Source of the DNA: Caulobacter segnis
GTDB lineage: Bacteria; Pseudomonadota; Alphaproteobacteria; Caulobacterales; Caulobacteraceae
DNA: 64,000 bases
Reading direction: 5' to 3'
NCBI RefSeq assembly: GCF_029543125.1
Contig: NZ_JARQWW010000003.1
Location: forward strand, 496,001-560,000
The translations under genes and the position numbers were made by a program. Below, piece by piece: positions 45,706-54,540 of the stretch. The first letter of the stretch is position 1. Each line of letters starts with the position of its first letter. The notes below the pieces were generated by a model. It was not told the DNA's origin and did not search any database. It saw only the letters and a program-made list of their open reading frames with translations.

Positions 45706-46068
45706 CTACAGGAAGTCGAAGATGCTGCTTTGGCTGGTGTCCGGCGCCTTGGGTTCCGGCGCAGGCTTAGGCGGGCGCGGCTTGGCGGCTTTCACCGGCT
45801 CGATGACGGGCGCGGGCTCTGGAAGCGCAGGCGGCGGAGGTGGCGGCGCAACGACAACAACCGGCCGAGGCGTGGGCGCGCCTTCTCGCTCGAACGCCGC
45901 CTCGCCTTTCGCCGCCCGGTGCTGCATCGCCTCGGCGATCAGCACGCGCATCAGTTCGCCCTTGCTCAGCTCGACCTCGAACGCGATCGCGCGAAGCTGC
46001 TTGTCCAGGGCCTTGGGCAGATAAACCGTCCGCAGCACCATGTTCTCGGACGCGTCGTCCTTGGCCAT
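45706..46068 (-). CDS. Ribbon-helix-helix-like protein with proline-rich tail
   Basis: 120 residues. N-terminal 55 residues look like a ribbon-helix-helix (MVLRTVYLPKALDKQLRAIAFEVELSKGELMRVLIAEAM). The rest is a low-complexity Pro/Ala/Lys tail ending SSIFDFL, a short hydrophobic motif that could be a docking peptide. A perfect palindrome lies 18 bases before the start. Likely a DNA-binding regulator with a protein-recruiting tail; the partner is unknown. Confidence 0.6.
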   Translation of the reverse strand: MAKDDASENMVLRTVYLPKALDKQLRAIAFEVELSKGELMRVLIAEAMQHRAAKGEAAFEREGAPTPRPVVVVAPPPPPPALPEPAPVIEPVKAAKPRPPKPAPEPKAPDTSQSSIFDFL

Positions 46069-46086
46069 TCAATCCGCCAGGTGATT

Positions 46087-46100
46087 CATATGTACATATG
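46087..46100. promoter_or_regulatory. Perfect 14-bp palindrome, possible RHH operator
   Basis: CATATGTACATATG, 19-32 bases upstream of the RHH start, at the usual position for autoregulation. It also overlaps an AT-rich promoter-like stretch. Confidence 0.5.
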
Positions 46101-46209
46101 CTGATGCAACGAGCAGCGACGAAGATCAATCGCACGCAAAGCTGAAGCTCGGCCTTGATTTCCCGCGCCGCGCGCACAAGTGACAACGAGGTTCAGGGGC
46201 GCCGACGTC

Positions 46210-46698
46210 ATGCGTTTTCGATCACTTCTCGCAGCAGCGGCCCTGGCCGCAGTCGCCGGCTGTTCTCCGGCCAAGCAGTCAGAGGCCGACATCGCCGACG
46301 TCCAGCCCTCGGTGGGCAGCCGCGCGACGGTGATCAGCGCCGACATCCTGGTGATCGACGGCCGCCACCTGCGCCTGTCCAACGCGTTCGCGCCCGAGAC
46401 CATCCCCGACGCCCGCTGCTGGGCCGAAGCCGTCGCCGCCCGCCAGGGCATCTCCATCGTCCAGCGCCTGGTCAACAACGCCCGGACGGTCAGCATCGAA
46501 GAGACCGGCGGCAAGGACGAGTACGACCGCGCCTTCGCCCTGGTGACCCTGGATGGGCTCGATCTTGGCCAGGTGCTGATCGACAACGGCTTGGCCGGAC
46601 GCCGGACCCAGGAGTTGTTCAACTGGTGCGATCCGATCAGCCGCAACGCCCCCGGCGCTCCGGCCGTGACCGCCCTGACCGGCCCTCCCCGCCTCTAG
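46210..46698 (+). CDS. Lipoprotein with degenerate SNase fold
   Basis: 162 residues. Lipobox LAAVAGC with Cys18. The body has the SNase topology (VIDGRHLRLSNAFAPET, DEYDRAFALVTLDGLDLGQVLIDNGLAG). The catalytic stretch usually VRLIGIDAPE is LRLSNAFAPE, and DGD is DGR, so activity is doubtful. ATG at 46210 preferred over 46180 for the signal peptide. Confidence 0.65.
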   Translation: MRFRSLLAAAALAAVAGCSPAKQSEADIADVQPSVGSRATVISADILVIDGRHLRLSNAFAPETIPDARCWAEAVAARQGISIVQRLVNNARTVSIEETGGKDEYDRAFALVTLDGLDLGQVLIDNGLAGRRTQELFNWCDPISRNAPGAPAVTALTGPPRL

Positions 46699-46776
46699 TG
46701 ATATTGACCCGCGTTCGCGCGGGTGCGAGACCGCCTTTTCTTAAAGGCTTCACGCCTTCTTTCGGGGGAATTGGGT

Positions 46777-48033
46777 TTGAGATCGGAGAGCGACCGCTCG
46801 GGCCGTCGTCGGCTCACCCAGCCCGAACTCGACATGCTGATGAGCGCCCACGCCAAGTTCGTGGCCCGTCAGCCCGGCGGCAAGCGCGCCGTCCTGAAGT
46901 TCATGCACCTGTCAGGCCTCAACCTGTCGCGGCGCGATCTGTCGGGCGTGGACCTGTCCGCCTCGGTGCTCGAAGGCTGCCAGATGGCCGGGGTGAAGCT
47001 CACCGGCGCCAACATGTTCGGCTGCGACCTTCGCCGGGCCGATCTGCGCGGCGCCAATCTTGTCGATGCGGACATGCGCGGCGTGTGCCTGCGCGGCGCG
47101 ACGCTGGCTCAGGTCGACATGACGCGCGCGGACCTGCGCCCCGGCATCGTAGACGCCCCCACCGGAGCCGCCGCGCCCACGGGCAAGAACGTCAATGCCG
47201 ACCTGCGCGTCTCCGACCTCGACGAGGCCGACCTGCATGGCGCAACCCTTGTCGAAGCCCAACTCGACGACGTCTCGGCCATGGCGGCTGATTTCTCCGA
47301 CTGCTCACTAAGCGGCGCGATGATGCGCGGGGCGAACCTGCGCGGCGCCAACTTCACCGGCGCTATCCTGCGCGGCGCGAACCTGACCGGCGCCAATATA
47401 GAGAAGGCCAATTTCGAGGGTGCGGTCCTCATGCAGATCGACCTGACCGGCGCGCGCTCCAAGGGCGCGCGTCTGGGCGGCTGCGTCGTCGATCCGACCG
47501 ATCAGGCGCTGGAGAAGGCTGAAACCCTTCACGCCGCCCTGATCCAGCACGACCTCTGGTGCCGCACCGACGGCGCCGAGGGCGCGCCCGCCGTTGTCGA
47601 TGGCGAAGATCTGCGCCCGATCATCCACCTGATCTCCAACCTGAAGCTGACCGCCATCAGCGCCCGCCGCACCTGTCTGGTGGGCCTGCGCATGGCCGGC
47701 GCCCAGCTTCAGGGCGCACGGCTGGATGGCGCGGACCTGCGCGGCTCGGATCTCTCCGGCGCGGATCTGCGCGGCGTGCGCCTGATGCAGGCCAACCTGA
47801 CCAAGACCATCATGCGCAAGGCCACGCTCGGCCCGTTGGTGGTGGGAACGCGCGCCGTGACCGCCGACCTGACTGGCGTGCGGGGCCGCTATCTCGATGT
47901 CCAGGGCGCTGATTTGACCGGCGCCAGCTTCGCGGAGGCCGATCTGCGCGGCGCCAACTTCACCGACGCTGAAATCAAGCAGACCAATCTGTCTCAGGTG
48001 GATGTAAAGACGGTGATCGGCCTGCCGGCCTGA
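46777..48033 (+). CDS. Pentapeptide-repeat protein
   Basis: 418 residues. Two blocks of A(D/N)LxG-type repeats, about residues 45-190 and 300-415, separated by a non-repeat region that holds a helix and two cysteines. The blocks form right-handed quadrilateral beta helices in known members. Some such proteins mimic DNA and bind gyrase; no role is assigned. TTG at 46777 lies six bases after GGGGGAA; a GTG at 46723 is the alternative. Confidence 0.8.
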   Translation: MRSESDRSGRRRLTQPELDMLMSAHAKFVARQPGGKRAVLKFMHLSGLNLSRRDLSGVDLSASVLEGCQMAGVKLTGANMFGCDLRRADLRGANLVDADMRGVCLRGATLAQVDMTRADLRPGIVDAPTGAAAPTGKNVNADLRVSDLDEADLHGATLVEAQLDDVSAMAADFSDCSLSGAMMRGANLRGANFTGAILRGANLTGANIEKANFEGAVLMQIDLTGARSKGARLGGCVVDPTDQALEKAETLHAALIQHDLWCRTDGAEGAPAVVDGEDLRPIIHLISNLKLTAISARRTCLVGLRMAGAQLQGARLDGADLRGSDLSGADLRGVRLMQANLTKTIMRKATLGPLVVGTRAVTADLTGVRGRYLDVQGADLTGASFAEADLRGANFTDAEIKQTNLSQVDVKTVIGLPA

Positions 48034-48043
48034 TCGGAACATC

Positions 48044-49399
48044 ATGACGACCGAGACCCCGCGCTTCGCGCGCACGCTGAAGACCCGCCACATCCAGTTC
48101 ATCGCCATCGGTGGAGCCATCGGCGCCGGCCTGTTCCTGGGCAGCGGTCAGGCCATCGCCCAGGCCGGTCCAAGCGTCCTGATCGCCTACGCCATGGCGG
48201 GGCTGGCGGTGTTTCTCATGGCGCGCGCTTTGGGCGAGCTGACCCTCAACCGCCCCGCCGTCCCGGCCTTCACCAGCCACGTGGACGACCTCGTCGGCCA
48301 TTGGGCTGGGTTCATCAGCGGCTGGAGCTACTGGCTGATCTGGGTGCTGGTCGGCATCGCCGAGATCACCGCCGCCGGCGTGTTCGTCAAATTCTGGGCG
48401 CCGGACTTTCCGCAATGGATCACCGCCCTGATCACCCTGGTCGGCCTCTATCTGGCCAACCGTTTTGGCGTGCGCCTGTTCGGCGAGATCGAGTTCGGCC
48501 TGACCCTGATCAAGGTGGCGGCCATTGCCCTGCTGATCCTGGGCGGGGCTGCCATGGTTCTGTTCGGCTTGGGCGCGGCGGGCGAAGGCGCGTCGTTCGC
48601 CAACCTGTGGCGTCACGGCGGGGTCTTCCCGTTCGGCGTGGCGGGCTTGCTGGCCGTGATCCCCACCGCCCTCTTCTCTTTCGGCGGCACCGAGCTGGTC
48701 GGGGTGACGGCGGCCGAAGCCGAGGATCCCGAACGCTCCCTGCCCAAGGCGATCAATGGCGTGATCGTCCGCATCCTGCTCTTCTACGTGGGCTCCCTGG
48801 CCGTGATCATGGCGGTGACGCCCTGGAGCGGCATTCCCGCCAACGAAAGCCCCTTTGTCGCCGTGCTGCAGAAGATCGGCCTGTCCGGCGCGGCGGGCGT
48901 CATCAACTTCGTGGTGCTGTCGGCGGTGATCTCGTCCTGCAACAGCGGCATCTTCGCCACCGGTCGGGTCCTGTCGGCCCTGGCCACGCGCGGACAGGCG
49001 CCCAAGGCGCTGGCCCATAACAACGCACGCCAGTTGCCCGCCAACGCCATCACCGTCTCGACCCTGGCCATGCTGGTCGGCGTTGGCCTGAACTACGCGT
49101 TCCCCGAGAAGGTTTTCGGCTATGTGATGTCGCTGGTGGCGGCTCTGCTCCTATGGACCTGGCTGATGGTGGTCCTGGCCCACTTCGCCCATCGCCGCCG
49201 CCTGACCGCGCAGCAGCGCGCCGGCGTCCGCTTCCCGACACCGTTTTATCCGTTGTCGAACTGGATCGTGGTCGGCTTCATCGCTCTTGTGACCGCGGTC
49301 ATGGCCATCGATCCCGGCAGCCGCCCCACCTTCTACACGGCGGTCGTCTGGTTCTCGGCCCTGGGCGCGATCTATGCGCTGGCGGTCCGCAAGCGCTAA
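48044..49399 (+). CDS. Amino-acid permease (APC family)
   Basis: 451 residues, 12 membrane helices. N-terminal IAIGGAIGAGLFLGSG signature and FSFGGTELVGVTAAEAEDPERSLPKAI, the family's amino-acid-permease consensus. Resembles GABA, proline-specific and D-serine/D-alanine/glycine permeases; the substrate cannot be told. It starts 10 bases after the pentapeptide gene and overlaps the convergent NTF2-like gene by four bases. Confidence 0.9.
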   Translation: MTTETPRFARTLKTRHIQFIAIGGAIGAGLFLGSGQAIAQAGPSVLIAYAMAGLAVFLMARALGELTLNRPAVPAFTSHVDDLVGHWAGFISGWSYWLIWVLVGIAEITAAGVFVKFWAPDFPQWITALITLVGLYLANRFGVRLFGEIEFGLTLIKVAAIALLILGGAAMVLFGLGAAGEGASFANLWRHGGVFPFGVAGLLAVIPTALFSFGGTELVGVTAAEAEDPERSLPKAINGVIVRILLFYVGSLAVIMAVTPWSGIPANESPFVAVLQKIGLSGAAGVINFVVLSAVISSCNSGIFATGRVLSALATRGQAPKALAHNNARQLPANAITVSTLAMLVGVGLNYAFPEKVFGYVMSLVAALLLWTWLMVVLAHFAHRRRLTAQQRAGVRFPTPFYPLSNWIVVGFIALVTAVMAIDPGSRPTFYTAVVWFSALGAIYALAVRKR

Positions 49400-49779
49400 G
49401 CGCCGACGGTCACATAAAGCTCGGAGTCAATCATCCAGCGGCCGTCGATCTTGCTCCAGCCGGCGAGGTAAGGGCCGGAGAGACCAGTCTGACCGTGCCA
49501 GGTCGCCGCCCAGCGCCCCTCCTCCGCGGCCCGTTCGCCGGACGCGTCCATGGTGATGGCCGAGGGGGTGCGGACATAGGTGACGAAGTCCGGGTCCTTG
49601 AACTGTCCCTTGAAGGCGGCGATCAGATCGTCCGCGCCCTGGATCAGCGAGCCGTCTCCGACGATGACCTTCACATCGGCGGCGAAAAACCCCTTCAGCT
49701 TGGCGGCGTCATGCTTGGCGATCGCCTCATTGCTCATCCGACGCCGGGCGCGGATCAGGGTCTCGGCGGCTTCACTCAT
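49396..49779 (-). CDS. NTF2/SnoaL-like small protein
   Basis: 127 residues with the DUF4440/SnoaL pattern (AKHDAAKLKGFFAADVKVIVGDGSLIQGADDLIAAF and GRWAATWHGQTGLSGPYLAGWSKIDGRWMIDSELY). Cone-shaped alpha+beta fold; catalysis not inferable. Last gene of the tmk-holB-tatD-MBL operon, overlapping the MBL stop by four bases. Confidence 0.75.
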   Translation of the reverse strand: MSEAAETLIRARRRMSNEAIAKHDAAKLKGFFAADVKVIVGDGSLIQGADDLIAAFKGQFKDPDFVTYVRTPSAITMDASGERAAEEGRWAATWHGQTGLSGPYLAGWSKIDGRWMIDSELYVTVGA

Positions 49780-50573
49780 AGGGCGACCTCGACGGTCATG
49801 CCGTCATAGGCAGGCTCGACGCCTTGCGGCAGCCTTCCCAGCACGTCCCGATAGTCGATGTCGATGTGCATGTTGGTGAGGATCGCGCGCTTGGGCTTCA
49901 CCCGCTCGATCCAACCCAGTGTCTTCTCCACATGGGCGTGGGTCGGATGCGGGGTCCAGCGCAGGGCGTCGATGATCCAGACGTCCAGCCCCTCCAGCGC
50001 CGCGAAGCTGCTTTCCGGGATATCGCGCACATCCGGGCAATAAGCCGCGCCTCCGAGGCGATAGCCGACCGAACGGATCTCGCCGTGATCCAGATCGAAG
50101 GTGCGGACCGGGATCGCCCCGGACGGCCCATCCACGGACCACGCCTCGCCATGCGCCGGGATCACCCACGGCTCACAAATCGCCGGATAGCCGCCCTTGG
50201 CGTGAAAGATGTAGTCGAACTTGGTGATCAGGCTGGCGTGGGTCGCATGATCCATGAAGGTCGGGATCGGCGCGCGCTGCCGGATGTAGAAGGCGCGCAG
50301 GTCGTCGATGCCGTGGGTCTGATCGGCATGCTCATGGGTCAGCAGGACCGCATCCACCCGTTTCACCTTGGCGGCGATGAACTGCTCCCGCAGATCCGGC
50401 GAGGTGTCGATGACGACCGTCGTCTCCGGCTCCCCGCCCTTGCGCCGCGCCAGCAGCGAACAACGGGTGCGGCGGTTCTTGGGCTCGGCAGGATCACAGA
50501 CGCCCCAGTCCCCGTCCGCCCGCGGCACGCCGCCGGACGACCCGCAGCCCAGGATGGTCAGCTCCAGGGTCAC
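49776..50573 (-). CDS. PhnP-like metallo-beta-lactamase fold hydrolase
   Basis: 265 residues. ILGCGSSGGVPR at the start and a metal motif LTHEHADQTHGID, where the last His of HxHxDH is Gln. VIDTSPDLREQFI and the late HTHAHVEKT-type His segment complete the fold. Related to PhnP phosphodiesterases; substrate unknown. Starts with GTG overlapping the tatD stop (GTGA). Part of the housekeeping operon. Confidence 0.85.
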   Translation of the reverse strand: MTLELTILGCGSSGGVPRADGDWGVCDPAEPKNRRTRCSLLARRKGGEPETTVVIDTSPDLREQFIAAKVKRVDAVLLTHEHADQTHGIDDLRAFYIRQRAPIPTFMDHATHASLITKFDYIFHAKGGYPAICEPWVIPAHGEAWSVDGPSGAIPVRTFDLDHGEIRSVGYRLGGAAYCPDVRDIPESSFAALEGLDVWIIDALRWTPHPTHAHVEKTLGWIERVKPKRAILTNMHIDIDYRDVLGRLPQGVEPAYDGMTVEVAL

Positions 50574-51349
50574 GGGCGAGGGATCCGGTTGAACAGGGCG
50601 AAAAAGGCGTCCTCAGTCCGCTTCTCGGCGTCTTCGCGCGACCAGCCGCGGATTTCGCCCAGCTTGTCGACGATATGCGGCAGATAGGCCGGCTCGTTGC
50701 GACGACCGCGCATGGGAACCGGCGCCAGGTAAGGGCAGTCGGTCTCGACGATGATCCGATCGGCCGGCATGTCGGCGATCACCGCCCGAACATCCTCGGC
50801 CTGCTTGAAGGTGGCGATGCCGGAGACCGAGAACCACGCCCCGAGCGCCGCCGCGCGGCGCGCCAGTTCCGCGCCGCTGGTATAGCAGTGCATCAGCAGC
50901 TTGAACGGGCCCTTGGCGAACTCTTCCTCGAGAATCTGCCCCATGACGTCGTCGGCTTCGCGGGTATGGACCACCAGCGGCAGACCCGTCTCCCGGGCCG
51001 CCGTCACATGAGCCCGGAATACCCGGGCCTGCACGTCGCGCGGCGACAGATCATAGTGGAAGTCCAGGCCGCATTCGCCGATCCCGACCACCTTGGGCCG
51101 CGCCGCCAGATCAATGAGGGGCTTGGCCTCAAGCTCCGGATCCTCCTTGGCCTCGTGCGGGTGCGTGCCGACCGTCGCCCAGATGTCGTCATGCGCCATG
51201 GCGATGGCGTGGACCGCCTCGAAGGACGAGACCTTGTCGCAGATGGTCACCATCATCTCGATCCCCGCCGCACGGGCGCGGTCGATGACCTGCGCCTGGT
51301 CCTCGGCGAACTGGGGGGCGTGAAGGTTGACGTGACTATCGATCAGCAT
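50570..51349 (-). CDS. tatD: TatD-family metal-dependent hydrolase
   Basis: 259 residues. IDSHVNLHAPQFAED start (second His of HxH is Asn here, as in E. coli TatD), GECGLDFHYDLSPRDVQARVFRAH, PLVVHTREADD, HCYTSGAE, ETDCPYLAPVPMRGRRNEPAY: all TatD motifs. A 3'-5' exonuclease or DNase in characterised members. 15 bases after holB. Confidence 0.88.
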   Translation of the reverse strand: MLIDSHVNLHAPQFAEDQAQVIDRARAAGIEMMVTICDKVSSFEAVHAIAMAHDDIWATVGTHPHEAKEDPELEAKPLIDLAARPKVVGIGECGLDFHYDLSPRDVQARVFRAHVTAARETGLPLVVHTREADDVMGQILEEEFAKGPFKLLMHCYTSGAELARRAAALGAWFSVSGIATFKQAEDVRAVIADMPADRIIVETDCPYLAPVPMRGRRNEPAYLPHIVDKLGEIRGWSREDAEKRTEDAFFALFNRIPRP

Positions 51350-51364
51350 ATCGGCGTAACAAAC

Positions 51365-52369
51365 TCAAAAGGCGCGGATTTTGGCGGCGCTGCGAAGATC
51401 GCGCACCGCGGAGAAAAAGGCGTCGGCCCGATCCAGGTTCACCGCCTCGACCCGATCAGGCAGGGCGGTCAGCTTCTCCCAGGCGGTCGCCCAGCCATCC
51501 AGGCCAAGGCCCCGGCCTTCGGCGGCCTCACGGGTCGTGAAAATGTGGATGCGCTCGGCCAGCCGCTCGATCACGGCCCGAAAGCGCTGCATTCCCTCCG
51601 ATCCCCGGAAGGTGTCGGCCAGCGATAGCAGGGCCGCCTCGTCGGCGCGCGGCAGGGACAGCAGGATCTCTCGCGCGGCGTCGTCCGCCGCCAGGGCGCC
51701 ATTGGCCGCCAGCTGCAGGGCCATGCCAGGCGCACCCTTGGCCATCCGCGCTAAGCGTAGCGCGTTCTCGCCCTCGGCCGCGCCCGCCTGCTCCAGCATC
51801 TCAACAGCCATGCCTTCCGACCCCGCGGCCATGGTCAGGCGCCGGCAGCGCGACCGGATCGTCGGTAACAGCTTACCCGGGGAATGGGAGATCAGGAACA
51901 GCACGCCCCGCCCCTGGGGCTCCTCAAGAGTCTTCAGTAAGGCATTGGCGGCGTTGACATTCAGGTCGTCCGCCGCGTCGATGATCGCCACCCGGTAAGG
52001 GGCGCTGGCCGGGGCCTTGGCGAAGAACTCCGGCAGACGGCGCGCCTCCTCAACCGGGATCACCTTGCGCGGCTTGCCATCCTCCCCGACGCGCTCCAGG
52101 ACCATCAGGTCGGGATGCGAACGGGCGCTGATCTGGCGGCTTACCGGATCCTTGGGATCGGAGCCGATGCCCTCGCCCAACGCCCTGGCGCCCATGAGTC
52201 GCCGCGCGGCCCGATAGGCGAAAGTCGCCTTGCCCACGCCCTCCGGCCCGGTCAGCAGCCAGGCGTGATGCAGGCGCCCGCGCTCGATGGCGTCGGCGAA
52301 GGCGGCCTCCGCCGCCTCCTGCCCCTTCAGGCCGAAGACGTCGCGCGGATGCGGCGGCTCGTAGGCCAT
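51365..52369 (-). CDS. holB: DNA polymerase III subunit delta prime
   Basis: 334 residues. P-loop LTGPEGVGKATFAYRAAR and the arginine-finger SRC motif (PTIRSRCRRL). The zinc-cysteine cluster seen in E. coli HolB is absent. Part of the clamp-loader that opens the sliding clamp. Its ATG overlaps the tmk stop by one base (TGATG). Confidence 0.88.
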   Translation of the reverse strand: MAYEPPHPRDVFGLKGQEAAEAAFADAIERGRLHHAWLLTGPEGVGKATFAYRAARRLMGARALGEGIGSDPKDPVSRQISARSHPDLMVLERVGEDGKPRKVIPVEEARRLPEFFAKAPASAPYRVAIIDAADDLNVNAANALLKTLEEPQGRGVLFLISHSPGKLLPTIRSRCRRLTMAAGSEGMAVEMLEQAGAAEGENALRLARMAKGAPGMALQLAANGALAADDAAREILLSLPRADEAALLSLADTFRGSEGMQRFRAVIERLAERIHIFTTREAAEGRGLGLDGWATAWEKLTALPDRVEAVNLDRADAFFSAVRDLRSAAKIRAF

Positions 52370-53001
52370 CAGCCGGCCTTCAGTCGCGGCTCGACCGCCG
52401 CCCAGATGTCGGCCTCGACCGCATCAATGGATTGGTCCGCGACCACCACGACGCAGCGCTGCGGCTCGCGCTCGGCGATGGCCAGGAAGGCGGCGCGCAG
52501 CCGCTCGTGGAAGGCCTGCCCCTTGGATTCAAAGCGGGCCTCGCCGCCGCCCCGGCTGGCGGCGCGGGTCAGGCCCTTGTCCACGGGCAGGTCCAGGATC
52601 AGCGTTACGGATGGCCAATCGGAGCCGACCACATAGCGCTCCATGGCCTCGATCAGGCCCGGATCAGCGTCGCCGCCCGCGCCCTGATAGGCGCGCGTCG
52701 AGTCGGCGAAACGATCGCACAGGACGATCTTTCCCTCCGCCAGGGCCGGCCGCACCACGCGCTCCAGATGGTCGCGCCGCGCGGCGTACATCAGCAGGGT
52801 CTCGGTCGTGGCCGACCACTTCTCGGCCGCTCCGTTCAGCAGCAGATCACGGATCGCCTCGGCCCCCTCGGAGCCGCCGGGCTCGCGGGTCAGGACCACG
52901 TCGCGGCCCATCGTGTTCAGACGCTGGGCCAGCCGACGGATCTGGGTCGATTTCCCAGCCCCCTCGCCGCCCTCGAAAGTGATGAAGATGCCGGTCGCCA
53001 C
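52369..53001 (-). CDS. tmk: Thymidylate kinase
   Basis: 210 residues from GTG at 53001. P-loop FEGGEGAGKST, LTREPGGS, LCDRFADSTRAYQGAGG and the LID segment RAASRGGGEARFESK. Phosphorylates dTMP. The in-frame extension to 53121 has no family similarity. Precedes holB by one base overlap. Confidence 0.92.
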   Translation of the reverse strand: MATGIFITFEGGEGAGKSTQIRRLAQRLNTMGRDVVLTREPGGSEGAEAIRDLLLNGAAEKWSATTETLLMYAARRDHLERVVRPALAEGKIVLCDRFADSTRAYQGAGGDADPGLIEAMERYVVGSDWPSVTLILDLPVDKGLTRAASRGGGEARFESKGQAFHERLRAAFLAIAEREPQRCVVVVADQSIDAVEADIWAAVEPRLKAG

Positions 53002-53041
53002 GTCCCGTTCAATCGACTGGAACGGTCCGGTTGTCCAGAAC

Positions 53042-54028
53042 CTAGAAGGGCCGCAGCACCGTCGCGTCCGGGAAACCGAAGGCCGCGGCGGCGTCACGCA
53101 GCTCCAGGGCGGCGCTCTCATCCGCCGCCGGCCCCATGACCACGCGGTACAGGGTCACGCCGCCACGGTCGGTCGGTTCGATCACCGCCAGGCCGGCGTC
53201 GGAAAGCAGCTGCACCGCCCGCTCGGCGTTGGCGCGGCTCGAGAACGCGCCCGCCTGAACGCGATAGGCGCTGGACGTGGTCTGGGCGACCGCCACCGGC
53301 GGCGAATAACTCGCCGTCGAACCGATAGGCGGCAGCGTGCCTGACTGCACGGGCGCCCGAGCCGGCGGGACATAGGGGGCAGGCTCATAAGCCGGCGGCG
53401 CATAGGCGGGAGGCGGCGGCGGGGCCGCGGCGACCATCACGGGACGCGGATCGGCCTTCTTGGCGTAGCGTTTCGGCTGATCGAACGGCGTCGGCTTGCC
53501 GGCCGGGCCGATGTAGCGGACCCGCACCCGCGCCACCCCGGCGCTCTTGAAGCCCAGCTCGTCCGCGGCGGCCTTCGACAGGTCGATGATCCGCTTGTCC
53601 ACGAACGGGCCGCGATCATTGACCCGCACCCGCATGGTTCGGCCGTTGTCCAGGTTCTTCACCTCAACGATCGACGGCAGCGGCAACGTCTTGTGGGCGG
53701 CCGACGGCAGATCCATGTCGAAGATCTCGCCATTGGCGGTGTAGCGGTTGTGGAATTGCTCGCCGTACCAGGAGCCGATGCCGGTCTCGTCGTATCTCGG
53801 CTGCTCCTGCGGGTAATACCAGGTCCCCTTCACCTGATACGGCTTCATGGTGCCGCGCAGCGGGTTGCCGTCCTTGTCCTTCCAGGCCCGGGCGGGCGGC
53901 GCCGATTTGCTGGAGAGCGACGAACCATTCTTGGTCGGCATGGGCGTGGCGCAAGCCGCCAGCCCCGCCGTCGCCAGCAGCACGGCGGTCAAGGTGCGCG
54001 CGGATGCGAATGGAGGACGGGCGATCAT
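53042..54028 (-). CDS. rlpA: RlpA septal lytic transglycosylase-like lipoprotein with SPOR domain
   Basis: 328 residues. Lipobox-like LAACA after an Ala-rich signal, double-psi beta-barrel RlpA domain (IGSWYGEQFHNRYTANGEIFD, RVNDRGPFVDKRIIDLS), a proline-rich linker (~165-230) and a C-terminal SPOR domain that binds denuded septal peptidoglycan. Acts in cell division. Start at 54028 is the likely one though a TTG at 54046 is possible. Precedes tmk. Confidence 0.88.
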   Translation of the reverse strand: MIARPPFASARTLTAVLLATAGLAACATPMPTKNGSSLSSKSAPPARAWKDKDGNPLRGTMKPYQVKGTWYYPQEQPRYDETGIGSWYGEQFHNRYTANGEIFDMDLPSAAHKTLPLPSIVEVKNLDNGRTMRVRVNDRGPFVDKRIIDLSKAAADELGFKSAGVARVRVRYIGPAGKPTPFDQPKRYAKKADPRPVMVAAAPPPPPAYAPPAYEPAPYVPPARAPVQSGTLPPIGSTASYSPPVAVAQTTSSAYRVQAGAFSSRANAERAVQLLSDAGLAVIEPTDRGGVTLYRVVMGPAADESAALELRDAAAAFGFPDATVLRPF

Positions 54029-54122
54029 CCCCTCATGGTGAATCAAAGGTTTTTATGAGGGGTTAAGGCTGATGCGCGCTGGAGCCCTCCGCCCGGCCCT
54101 GTTATAGCCCCCTTCCCCTTGG

Positions 54123-54212
54123 GGACAGGTGGCCGAGTGGTTTAAGGCAGCGGTCTTGAAAACCGCCGTAGGTGGAAGCCTACCGTGGGTTCGAATCCCA
54201 CCCTGTCCGCCA
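54123..54212 (+). tRNA. tRNA-Ser (anticodon UGA)
   Basis: 90 bases. Acceptor GGACAGG pairs with CCTGTCC before an encoded GCCA end; the anticodon loop CTTGAAA gives UGA, and a long variable arm is present, typical of serine tRNA. Standard TTCGAAT T-loop. Confidence 0.95.
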
Positions 54213-54540
54213 TTCTCAGACTTCGAACATCTAGGATGATCGGCGCGGCTGCTCTGCGGCGCGAACCGGTTCGGCTGACCGCCGCCAATCCCTCACCACA
54301 GGCTGAATACGAAGTCCGCCCACCGGCTGGGTGACTTCCCTGCGCGCCGCCGTCGTCCAGGGCCGCCGGCGCCGAATGCTTACGCTTCGCTTATGCGCGG
54401 CGCCGCCAAAGCACATGGAATCCACATCTCGGTTTGAGGCCAGTTCGAGCCGCCCACGGGCGTGGTTCGGCTGTGGCGACCGAACCCGATCGGCGCCTGC
54501 CGATGGGGCCCTCGCCACTTGTCTCAAAAAGGAATTCAAG
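54213..54540. other. 328-base stretch between tRNA-Ser and the porin gene
   Basis: No gene is supported; the in-frame extension of the porin ORF into this region has no family similarity. Probably contains the porin promoter. No attachment-site duplication of the tRNA 3' end was found in the part I read. Confidence 0.4.
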
